Below the pieces are notes generated by a model. That model did not search any database and was not told where the DNA came from. It saw nothing but the letters and a program-made list of their open reading frames with translations. A program made the translations under genes and the position numbers. From a bacterium (GTDB lineage Bacteria; Auribacterota; Auribacteria; Auribacterales; Auribacteraceae): a stretch of DNA of 8,537 nucleotides. Of the stretch, positions 1 to 5,463 are shown one piece after another (position 1 is the first letter of the stretch; each line of letters starts with the position of its first letter). The DNA lies in contig JAGGZS010000097.1 of assembly GCA_021161885.1 (NCBI GenBank), positions 1-8,537 of the forward strand, in the 5' to 3' direction.

Positions 1-607
1 CCAGTCGTAACGGGGATAGTGTTTATAAACATCATCAAAAGATTATAGCAAATCAGATTTTAATGTCCAGTCGTAACCTTTTTTTTTTTGTTCCTGCCCT
101 GCCAAGCCAATTATAGCAAATCAGATTTTAATGTCCAGTCGTAACATGAGCTCTTTTTAATAATTAACACATACGATTATAGCAAATCAGATTTTAATGT
201 CCAGTCGTAACAGAATTTACCAAGTAGAGCCATTTTTTTGAATTATAGCAAATCAGATTTTAATGTCCAGTCGTAACGTAGACGTGTTGTCTATTGTCCT
301 CTTGCCAATTATAGCAAATCAGATTTTAATGTCCAGTCGTAACAGCTTAAAACAGCGCAGAAAACTCGTGAGTATTATAGCAAATCAGATTTTAATGTCC
401 AGTCGTAACATGAGTCTCAATCTCATTCTGTAAATTCTTATTATAGCAAATCAGATTTTAATGTCCAGTCGTAACGCTATGACTATTAATGATTTACGTG
501 AATCTATTATAGCAAATCAGATTTTAATGTCCAGTCGTAACAATTCTCAACTTGATAAATATAATGAACTGATTATAGCAAATCAGATTTTAATGTCCAG
601 TCGTAAC
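1..607 (-). CRISPR. CRISPR array, 36-bp repeats, type II-C-like
   Basis: One partial repeat (1-11, its last 11 bases) is followed by nine full, identical 36-bp repeats starting at 42, 110, 176, 242, 308, 374, 440, 506 and 572. The nine spacers between them are all 30 bp except the second (78-109), which is 32 bp. On the plus strand the repeat begins ATTATAGCAAATC and ends GTCCAGTCGTAAC. Its ends resemble type II-C repeats such as that of Neisseria (ATTGTAGC at one end, CTACAAC at the other), which is family knowledge. Strand is assigned as minus because the reverse-complement repeat ends in a consensus extended -10 box. With that orientation the leader-proximal repeat is 572-607 and the array continues beyond the left edge. 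No repeat is degenerate. No cas genes or anti-repeat were seen, so subtype and activity are inferred from the repeat alone. Confidence 0.97.
572..599 (-). promoter_or_regulatory. Promoter inside CRISPR repeat (present in every full repeat)
   Basis: On the minus strand the repeat contains TGGACA (594-599, 5 of 6 matches to the -35 consensus), a 16-bp spacer, and TATAAT (572-577, perfect -10) preceded by TG one base upstream (extended -10). Transcription would begin about seven bases downstream, inside the adjacent spacer, giving crRNAs with roughly 24 nt of spacer followed by a repeat. The same element recurs in all nine full repeats. Promoters at the repeat terminus are known for type II-C arrays of Neisseria meningitidis. 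Activity here is inferred. Confidence 0.7.
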
Positions 608-717
608 GGGGTAAGGTCATAATTCGTGCAAAAGTAAGAAAATTTTCTCTTTTGGATAGCACATTTTTTTTAAATCATCTAAAATATCATGAAATTGATA
701 TTATGAAGGTAAAATAA
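608..717. other. Probable CRISPR leader / divergent intergenic region
   Basis: This AT-rich gap lies between the last repeat and the DUF456 start codon. If the array is transcribed on the minus strand, this is the leader side. It contains a perfect 12-bp palindrome AGAAAATTTTCT at 637-648 and a 7-bp inverted repeat at 683-702. It also has a ribosome binding site GAAGG (705-709) eight bases before the ATG at 718. I found no convincing -35/-10 pair for the plus-strand gene; TATCAT at 685-690 is the best -10-like hexamer. No anti-repeat or tracrRNA-like sequence is visible. Confidence 0.5.
683..702. promoter_or_regulatory. 7-bp inverted repeat just upstream of the DUF456 ribosome binding site
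   Basis: AATATCA (683-689) and TGATATT (696-702) form a perfect dyad with a six-base loop. It overlaps the -10-like TATCAT and sits directly before the GAAGG ribosome binding site. It could be an operator or an mRNA hairpin. The arms are almost pure A/T, so chance is a real alternative. Confidence 0.3.
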
Positions 718-1197
718 ATGAATTTTTTGTTGTGGGTCGTAACTATAATATTTATTTTTGTTGGAATATCCGGTGTTATGCTTCCCGCTCTTCCTGGTAT
801 TCCATTAGCGTTTATCGGTTTTCTAATTGGAGCATGGATTGACGGTTTCCAGAAAGTAGGATGGTTCACTGTAATAATACTTGCTGTTTTAACTGTCCTT
901 TCAATTTTACTTGATTTTCTTGTTTCTACTTTAGGCGCGAAGCGGATGGGAGCAAGTTTTTTTGGCATGACAGGTGCAGTGGTTGGTACAATAATCGGAC
1001 TTTTTTTTGGATTGACCGGGCTTGTTTTTGGTCCTTTTATAGGTGCGGTTGCCGGAGAATTATTATCAAAAAAAAATTTAATTCAGGCAGGTAAAGTAGG
1101 GATTGGCACATGGATTGGTCTTGTTATTGGTATAGCTGTCAAAATGGCGGTTATATCCGCAATGATAGGAATATTTCTCCTATCATATTTTTTTTAA
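718..1197 (+). CDS. DUF456 family small integral membrane protein
   Basis: A 159-residue, very hydrophobic protein. Family-typical features visible are the N-terminal membrane segment with the LPALPGIPLAFIG turn (about 23-35), the second helix running into LLDFLVSTLGAKRMGAS (about 64-80), a glycine-rich stretch GMTGAVVGTIIGLFFG (83-98), GPFIGAVAGELL (105-116), and a final glycine-spaced helix. Four to five membrane helices, many with GxxxG spacing, are likely, and no signal peptide is needed. The function of DUF456 proteins is not established, and I do not assign one. The start is well supported: GAAGG lies eight bases before the ATG. It is the only plus-strand gene, divergent from the CRISPR array and convergent with the long minus-strand operon. 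Its final codons double as an intrinsic terminator. Confidence 0.9.
   Translation: MNFLLWVVTIIFIFVGISGVMLPALPGIPLAFIGFLIGAWIDGFQKVGWFTVIILAVLTVLSILLDFLVSTLGAKRMGASFFGMTGAVVGTIIGLFFGLTGLVFGPFIGAVAGELLSKKNLIQAGKVGIGTWIGLVIGIAVKMAVISAMIGIFLLSYFF
1162..1195 (+). terminator. Intrinsic terminator overlapping the end of the DUF456 gene
   Basis: ATGATAGGA (1162-1170) and TCCTATCAT (1178-1186) form a perfect 9-bp stem with a 7-base loop. One A and then eight T residues (1188-1195) follow. The hairpin and U-tract lie wholly within the coding sequence and encode its last residues MIGIFLLSYFF. The stop codon TAA (1195-1197) begins at the last T of the tract. The stem is AT-biased, but its geometry is canonical. 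Confidence 0.75.
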
Positions 1198-1213
1198 ATT
1201 TTGTATATCATCA

Positions 1214-1231
1214 AGATTTTTAAAAAAATCT
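1214..1231. terminator. AT-only palindrome between convergent genes
   Basis: AGATTTTT (1214-1221) and AAAAATCT (1224-1231) are perfect complements separated by two bases, in the 109-bp gap between convergent genes. It could act as an auxiliary bidirectional terminator, but its stem is weak and low-complexity. Confidence 0.25.
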
Positions 1232-1240
1232 GTCTCAATC

Positions 1241-1293
1241 AAAAAAAATATAGGTACAACAAAAAATTTTATCTGTTCAAGACCTTCTGTACC
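1241..1293 (-). terminator. Candidate terminator for the minus-strand operon
   Basis: Downstream of the sugar-kinase stop, the minus strand reads GGTACA (1288-1293), a 29-base loop, TGTACC (1253-1258), then TATA and a run of eight T (complement of the A-run at 1241-1248). The position and U-tract fit a terminator for the last gene of the operon. The stem is short and the loop long, so support is modest. Confidence 0.35.
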
Positions 1294-1306
1294 GCCGCAA
1301 AATCAT

Positions 1307-2212
1307 TTATATAGAAGAAATTTTCAGCAATTCATCGAATCGGGCGGAAATTTTATCATCCGTTAAACCGATAAGATTATCCATACTGAAATTTTCTACA
1401 TTAAACGATGCCATTACGGTTCCGTAAGCAATAGCTTTTTTAAGGTCATTAAACCCTGTTTTTCCCTTTTTGCAGATGTAGCCGATAGTCCCGCCGGCAA
1501 AAGTATCGCCTGCTCCTGTCGGGTCGACAACCGTTTCTATCGGGTAAGCGGGCAGGACAAATAAATCGTTTTCATAAACAAGCAATGATCCGTGTTCCCC
1601 TTTTTTGACAATTACGGATTTTGGTCCCATAGATTGTATTGCCTTTGCCGCGGATATTAAATTTGATTTACCGCTTAACATTTTCGCTTCGCCGTCATTT
1701 AAAATCAGCAAATCTATTTTTTTTAATAGGTTAAGCAATGAATTCTTTTTTATATCAATCCACAAATTCATTGTATCGCAAGCGACAAATTTAGGGGATT
1801 TAACCTGCTCTAATACATTTAATTGAAGATCAGGATCAATATTGGCAAGAAAAACAAAAGGGGTATCTTTGTAATTATCAGGCAGAACCGGCTTAAATGT
1901 CTCAAAAACATTTAAATTTGTCTCAATAGTTTCCGCTTCGTTTAAGTCGTTTACATAACTTCCTTTCCATCTAAAAGTTTTTCCTTGCCGGCGTATTAAT
2001 CCTGAGGTGTCTATATTTTTTTTGTTAAGGTCGTCTATATATTTCTGCGGAAAATCATCACCTATAACCGCTACTAATTTTACAGGGCAAAAAAAACTTG
2101 CCGAATGAGAAAAATACGTAGCAGACCCGCCTAAAGATTCTTCACGGTTACCAGAGGGGGTTGTTACGTGATCAAAAGCAACCGAACCTACCACCAATAA
2201 GCTGTTATTCAT
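1307..2212 (-). CDS. PfkB/ribokinase-family carbohydrate kinase
   Basis: A 301-residue protein, full length for the ribokinase-like (PfkB) fold. Visible are the N-terminal strand LLVVGSVAFD (5-14), the substrate-site di-glycine motif SLGGSATYFS (26-35), and the C-terminal signature DPTGAGDTFAGG (230-241), whose Asp236 is the expected catalytic base and whose GAG forms the anion hole. NDGEAKML (172-179) and VKKGEHGSLL (202-211) are also typical. The substrate cannot be read from sequence. Because gmhA and hldC lie in the same operon, heptose 7-phosphate kinase (HldA role) is conceivable, as PfkB members do that step. However, the GGSATYFS motif differs from the GGAxNVA type usual in HldA. ThiE lies one base upstream of its start; an AAAGG ribosome binding site (2221-2225) sits eight bases before the ATG. 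It is the last gene of the operon. Confidence 0.88.
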   Translation of the reverse strand: MNNSLLVVGSVAFDHVTTPSGNREESLGGSATYFSHSASFFCPVKLVAVIGDDFPQKYIDDLNKKNIDTSGLIRRQGKTFRWKGSYVNDLNEAETIETNLNVFETFKPVLPDNYKDTPFVFLANIDPDLQLNVLEQVKSPKFVACDTMNLWIDIKKNSLLNLLKKIDLLILNDGEAKMLSGKSNLISAAKAIQSMGPKSVIVKKGEHGSLLVYENDLFVLPAYPIETVVDPTGAGDTFAGGTIGYICKKGKTGFNDLKKAIAYGTVMASFNVENFSMDNLIGLTDDKISARFDELLKISSI

Positions 2213-2213
2213 A

Positions 2214-2867
2214 TTAATTACCTTTCATAATAAATTTTTTAAATTTTTTTATAATTTTAGTTTTATTATCTGACTGCAATATAGCCGATACAACCGCAAT
2301 ACGATTTATACCATAACCGCAGACTTTACGTAAATTATTTTCGTTGATCCCGCCTATTGCATAAGCGGGAGTTTTTATTTTTTGGAAAACTTTTGCCGCG
2401 CAGTCTAATCCGATAGGGGAGTAATCCGGTTTAGTCATGGTGCAGAACAACGGGCCTATCCCTATATAATCTATCCCAAGACTATCCGCTTGTTCAGCTT
2501 GTGATAAAGAATGAGTGGATAATCCGATAATAAATTTTTTGTTTAATCTATGTGTGATTTTTCGGATAAATTCCACAGGCAAATCATCCTGCCCGATATG
2601 TACGCCGTCGGCACCAACGGCAAGCGCCAGGTCAAACCTATCATTTATAATAAAAGGTATACCGTAAGATTGAGTTATCTTGAGTATCTCTTTGCATTTT
2701 TTTAAAGCGGTTTTATCGGATAACTTTTTATTCCTGAACTGAACAATATCCACACCGGCGCCACAGCATTCATCAGCGACTATCGCAAGATTTTCGCAGC
2801 GGATATAAGATGTATCCAAAATCAAATATAAATTATTATTGCTTAGATAATTTTTCGGCAAGTTCAT
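2214..2867 (-). CDS. thiE: Thiamine-phosphate synthase
   Basis: A 217-residue TIM-barrel enzyme that joins HMP diphosphate to the thiazole phosphate (THZ-P) to make thiamin monophosphate. In order: LYLILD (13-18), the pyrophosphate/substrate motif QFRNK (43-47, normally QLRxK), INDRFDLALAVGADGVHIGQ (74-93), IGLSTHS (114-120), the GPLFCTMTK loop (138-146, family GPxFxTxTK) and the phosphate-binding AIGGI (170-174). The start is fixed: ATG 2867 is the only suitable start before LYLIL, and a TAG stop lies two codons upstream in the same frame. The gene begins 32 bases inside thiD2, in the +1 frame, and has no clear ribosome binding site, so translation is probably coupled to thiD2. No TPP riboswitch precedes the pair. 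Confidence 0.93.
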   Translation of the reverse strand: MNLPKNYLSNNNLYLILDTSYIRCENLAIVADECCGAGVDIVQFRNKKLSDKTALKKCKEILKITQSYGIPFIINDRFDLALAVGADGVHIGQDDLPVEFIRKITHRLNKKFIIGLSTHSLSQAEQADSLGIDYIGIGPLFCTMTKPDYSPIGLDCAAKVFQKIKTPAYAIGGINENNLRKVCGYGINRIAVVSAILQSDNKTKIIKKFKKFIMKGN

Positions 2868-3249
2868 TTTCTATGGAATATGTTTTAAACCTTATTTGTT
2901 TAATTTGTTTGATATATTTGCAGTCAGTGATTTTAAGAAATTCTTCAAGCACCCTTAATGATTCTTCAACCCGTTTGGAATTTGCTTTAACAATATCAAT
3001 AATATTTTTTCTTCTTGATTCAAGATGCTCAATATATTCTTTGCCCACGTCAGCTGAAGTGTCTCTCGAAAGTATTGAACCGTTTTTTCGTAGATATTTT
3101 TCGGTATCAGTAAATTCATGGCGCAAGTTTTTAAGGTTATTGAACAGGTTTTCATCGTCAAGCATAAACCTTGCTATTTCCTCAAGGACTCTTAATCCTT
3201 CTCGTGTGCGGTTGCAGTTGGCGTCAATAACCCGCTCAAATTTATTCAT
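2836..3249 (-). CDS. thiD2: ThiD2-type hydroxymethylpyrimidine-phosphate kinase (stand-alone)
   Basis: A 137-residue helical protein matching the ThiD2 domain that is often fused in front of ThiE. Published work on ThiD2 shows it phosphorylates HMP monophosphate to the diphosphate but does not act on free HMP. Diagnostic stretches are VIDANCNRTREGLRVLEE (7-24), SRDTSADVG (61-69) and VKANSKRVEESLRVLEEF (87-104). Length fits stand-alone ThiD2 (about 130 residues). I chose ATG 3249 over an in-frame TTG at 3261 because the family alignment starts here and the ATG overlaps the hldC stop by eight bases, typical of coupling. The gene overlaps thiE by 32 bases, so the two would supply consecutive steps: HMP-P to HMP-PP, then condensation with the thiazole phosphate. 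The assignment rests on recalled family motifs. Confidence 0.85.
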   Translation of the reverse strand: MNKFERVIDANCNRTREGLRVLEEIARFMLDDENLFNNLKNLRHEFTDTEKYLRKNGSILSRDTSADVGKEYIEHLESRRKNIIDIVKANSKRVEESLRVLEEFLKITDCKYIKQIKQIRFKTYSIENELAEKLSKQ

Positions 3250-3733
3250 TATAAAGATCAACTATTTTTCGGATTATATTTTTTGTTGATTTCCCCTTTA
3301 TCAAAGGTATTGTAAAAACAGATCCGCCCCAGCTCAAAACATCATCTTTGCCGACAATATTATCAAGCGAATAATCAGCGCCTTTAATAAGCACATCCGG
3401 TTTAAGCGTTTTTATTATGTCAGCAGGAGTTTTTTCGTTAAAAGGCACAACAAAATCTACCATTTCCAAAGCGGCAAGCAGTTCGCATCGCTCGGCAAGG
3501 GGGGTAATAGGGCGGAGATCACCTTTATTTTGTTTAATGGATTCATCCGTATTTATTCCGATTACCAGAATATCGCCCGCTTTTTTACATTCGTTTAAAT
3601 ATCTAATATGCCCAATATGAAGCAGATCAAAACATCCATTTGTAAAAATAATTTTTTTTCCGTTATTTTTAATGGTTGCTAAAATAGGCTTAACATCATC
3701 TATCGATTTAATTTTATCGTTCATTGTTGTCAT
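3242..3733 (-). CDS. hldC: D-glycero-beta-D-manno-heptose 1-phosphate adenylyltransferase
   Basis: A 163-residue nucleotidyltransferase equal to the C-terminal (RfaE2) half of E. coli HldE. It transfers AMP from ATP to heptose 1-phosphate, forming the ADP-heptose used for the inner core of LPS. The signature is IIFTNGCFDLLHIGHIRYL (28-46), including the HIGH nucleotide-binding motif at 39-42. It continues with GINTDESIK (59-67), the KGxxRPITPLAER type segment (70-82) and the C-terminal GKSTKNII (147-154), equivalent to the ISSTxxI motif. The kinase half (HldA) is absent, so this is the split form. It starts at ATG 3733, which overlaps the gmhA stop as ATGA (3730-3733). An alternative ATG lies three codons in, at 3724. 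Its own stop overlaps thiD2 by eight bases. Confidence 0.92.
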   Translation of the reverse strand: MTTMNDKIKSIDDVKPILATIKNNGKKIIFTNGCFDLLHIGHIRYLNECKKAGDILVIGINTDESIKQNKGDLRPITPLAERCELLAALEMVDFVVPFNEKTPADIIKTLKPDVLIKGADYSLDNIVGKDDVLSWGGSVFTIPLIKGKSTKNIIRKIVDLYNE

Positions 3734-4311
3734 TTTTTTGTATCTTTAATAAGAATTTGTTCTATTAAATCGCACATAATATGCTCAATTACCAGATGGG
3801 CTTCCTGAATATGAGGTGTGTCGGTTGACGGGACAATGATGGCAATGTTTGAGAAACAGGGCATCACCCCGCCGTCTTTACCGGTTAAAGAAATGGTAGA
3901 ACATCCTATTTCTTTGGCGGTTTTCAGGGCGTTTATAATGTTTTTCGAGTTGCCGCTTGTAGATATTGCCAGTAAACAGTCTTGCGGATTAGCGATAGCC
4001 TGTATTTGTTTTGTAAAAATCAAGTCAAAAGAATAATCGTTGCTAATGGCAGTGATATTAGATGTATCCGTAGTCAGAGCGATTGCGGGAAGCGGAGAAC
4101 GGTCATACCGGAAACGGTTTACCAGTTCAGCCGAGATATGCTGGCTGTCGGAAGCGCTTCCGCCGTTTCCGCAGATCATTAGTTTGCCGTCGTTACGAAA
4201 ACTATCGTATATGAGATTTACCGCATCAACTATTTTTTTCTCAAAATTGTTGCGCAAAGACAAGATAGTTTTAGAGCTTGATTCGATATAATCAGTTATA
4301 TAAGATTCCAT
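3730..4311 (-). CDS. gmhA: Sedoheptulose 7-phosphate isomerase (SIS domain)
   Basis: A 193-residue SIS-domain isomerase for the first committed step of ADP-heptose synthesis: sedoheptulose 7-phosphate to D-glycero-D-manno-heptose 7-phosphate, in the cytoplasm. Seen in order: CGNGGSASDSQHISAELVNR (47-66), ALTTDTS (78-84), the phosphate-binding STSGNSKN (117-124), TGKDGG (143-148) and HIQEAHLVIEHIMCDLIE (167-184). The zinc ligands of E. coli GmhA (His61, Glu65, Gln172, His180) correspond to His58, Glu62, Gln169 and His177 with identical spacing, which separates it from other SIS proteins. Its ATG lies one base after the amaP stop, and it shares ATGA with hldC. Together these give the first and a later step of the pathway; the heptose kinase and GmhB phosphatase are not recognised here. 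Confidence 0.93.
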   Translation of the reverse strand: MESYITDYIESSSKTILSLRNNFEKKIVDAVNLIYDSFRNDGKLMICGNGGSASDSQHISAELVNRFRYDRSPLPAIALTTDTSNITAISNDYSFDLIFTKQIQAIANPQDCLLAISTSGNSKNIINALKTAKEIGCSTISLTGKDGGVMPCFSNIAIIVPSTDTPHIQEAHLVIEHIMCDLIEQILIKDTKK

Positions 4312-4312
4312 T

Positions 4313-4975
4313 TTAACTATTCGCGCTGTCCATACTGTTTTCGTTATTTAAGTCGTCTATTGTTTCGTTCCGGCTGTTTGAATCTTTAATAACTATTTTA
4401 GGTTTATTAAGGCTTCTTTGGTGGCGCGTTGGAATATCTCTTTGAGCGAAAGAGTCTTTAGCTAAAAAAACATGGACTCCTTGAACGTTTTCAATTCCTA
4501 TCATATTTTGTATCTGTATTCTGATTTCTTTTTGGATTTCTTCTATAGCGATAGGTAAATTCTGTACCCCTGACCATATTTTTAGCTTAATTTTAACCTC
4601 AAGAGCGTCTTTGCCTTTAAGTGTTATTGACGGATAAACGTCTTTTATTTCCCTGAAATTTCTTCCTATTTTACGTATAAAATCTTCAACAGCGAAAACT
4701 GAAATAAGAATTTCCCCTTCTGGGGTATTGTATTTCAAAAAAGTTTCTTTTCTAATGCCGCATAAATTTACAAACATATATAACAAAGGAACAGCCAATA
4801 AAATAGAAGCGGAAATAATTATGTATTTATCGTTGGCGATAAATACTTCTATTTTCGCCATTAACTGGGCATGGGTATAAAATTTTTCAAAATAAACATC
4901 GAGTAAAAAAATACCGGCTGCAATAAAAGATAAAGTATAAACGGTGTGGAAAATAAATCTTAAAAATTTCTTCAT
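4313..4975 (-). CDS. amaP: Alkaline shock response membrane anchor protein AmaP
   Basis: A 220-residue protein with two membrane helices near the N terminus (about 3-28 and 51-74), separated by a short charged loop. A soluble domain of Asp23/Gls24-like character follows (about 80-190, including the DVYPSITLKGKDALEVKIKL stretch and a paired-helix region ending in GVHVFLAKDSF). The C-terminal tail is polar and Asn/Ser-rich. This is the layout of AmaP, which in Staphylococcus anchors Asp23 to the membrane. The neighbouring upstream gene encodes an Asp23 protein, which strongly supports the pairing. An AAGGA ribosome binding site lies ten bases before ATG 4975. The gap to the Asp23 gene is 35 bp and to gmhA one base. 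A role in envelope stress is family knowledge, not shown here. Confidence 0.8.
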   Translation of the reverse strand: MKKFLRFIFHTVYTLSFIAAGIFLLDVYFEKFYTHAQLMAKIEVFIANDKYIIISASILLAVPLLYMFVNLCGIRKETFLKYNTPEGEILISVFAVEDFIRKIGRNFREIKDVYPSITLKGKDALEVKIKLKIWSGVQNLPIAIEEIQKEIRIQIQNMIGIENVQGVHVFLAKDSFAQRDIPTRHQRSLNKPKIVIKDSNSRNETIDDLNNENSMDSANS

Positions 4976-5010
4976 TTTTTAAGATTCCTTATATTTGAGG
5001 TTTTTGTTTA

Positions 5011-5445
5011 TTATTCAAAAAATTCTTTTGATTCATTGGGATGTAATTTAACTCCCTGAATAATTAAATTAATTGACACAACTTTTTTGCCGGCCATTTC
5101 CTCAACTTGTTTCCTAACATTATTTTGAATACTAACGGCTATTTCCGGTATTTTTACGCCGTATTCCACAAAAATAGAAATATCAATAACAACAGTTTCG
5201 CCGGTAGTTTGGACTTTGATGCCTTTGTCCAAAGATTTTTTGCCTAATTTTTCAGCGATATCACCGACAAACCCGCCGCCGCCCATTGCTATAACCCCCG
5301 GGACTTCTTTAACAGCCATATATGCTATAACCGCTATAACATCGTCATTGATTACAGTATTGTCTGTTATTTGGTCGAGATCAGAAGAAAGTTTTATTTC
5401 ATAATCGTTGACTTGTTTCTTTTTTAATTTTTTTTCGGCGCTCAT
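5011..5445 (-). CDS. Asp23/Gls24 family envelope stress response protein
   Basis: A 144-residue soluble protein of the Asp23/Gls24 (DUF322) family. The hallmark segments are VINDDVIAVIAYMAVKEVPGV (31-51 approximately), a glycine cluster GGGG (55-58), and DISIFVEYGVKIPEIA (88-103). These are followed by a long helix QNNVRKQVEEMAGKKV (107-122) and the terminal strand SINLIIQGVKL. The first 20 residues are lysine-rich. It lies directly behind accC: an excellent GGAGG ribosome binding site (5456-5460) lies in the 18-bp gap, ten bases before ATG 5445. This accC-DUF322 order matches accBC-yqhY of Bacillus, where YqhY has been linked to acetyl-CoA carboxylase homeostasis. Here the next gene is AmaP, its probable membrane partner. 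Precise function is unknown. Confidence 0.9.
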   Translation of the reverse strand: MSAEKKLKKKQVNDYEIKLSSDLDQITDNTVINDDVIAVIAYMAVKEVPGVIAMGGGGFVGDIAEKLGKKSLDKGIKVQTTGETVVIDISIFVEYGVKIPEIAVSIQNNVRKQVEEMAGKKVVSINLIIQGVKLHPNESKEFFE

Positions 5446-5463
5446 TTTAAAAGTACCTCCTGA

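Noticed and set aside
608..717. Possible tracrRNA anti-repeat or a further degenerate repeat beyond the array
   Set aside because: Comparison with both ends of the repeat shows no stretch of useful complementarity or identity at the expected spacing.
736..743. GTCGTAAC, identical to the last eight bases of the CRISPR repeat, inside the DUF456 gene
   Set aside because: Only eight bases match, with no further similarity to the repeat, and it lies in well-formed coding sequence. Chance is sufficient, and it is too short to be an anti-repeat.
687..968. 93-codon minus-strand open frame over the DUF456 start
   Set aside because: It is antisense to a convincing membrane protein gene with a good ribosome binding site, and its product resembles no family.
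3259..3261. TTG 3261 as the thiD2 start
   Set aside because: It adds four residues outside the family alignment. ATG 3249 overlaps the hldC stop in a typical coupled arrangement.
2810..3289. 159-codon plus-strand open frame opposite thiD2
   Set aside because: Antisense shadow of thiD2, whose product has clear family motifs. The composition is Ser/Leu-rich, as expected of a reverse reading.
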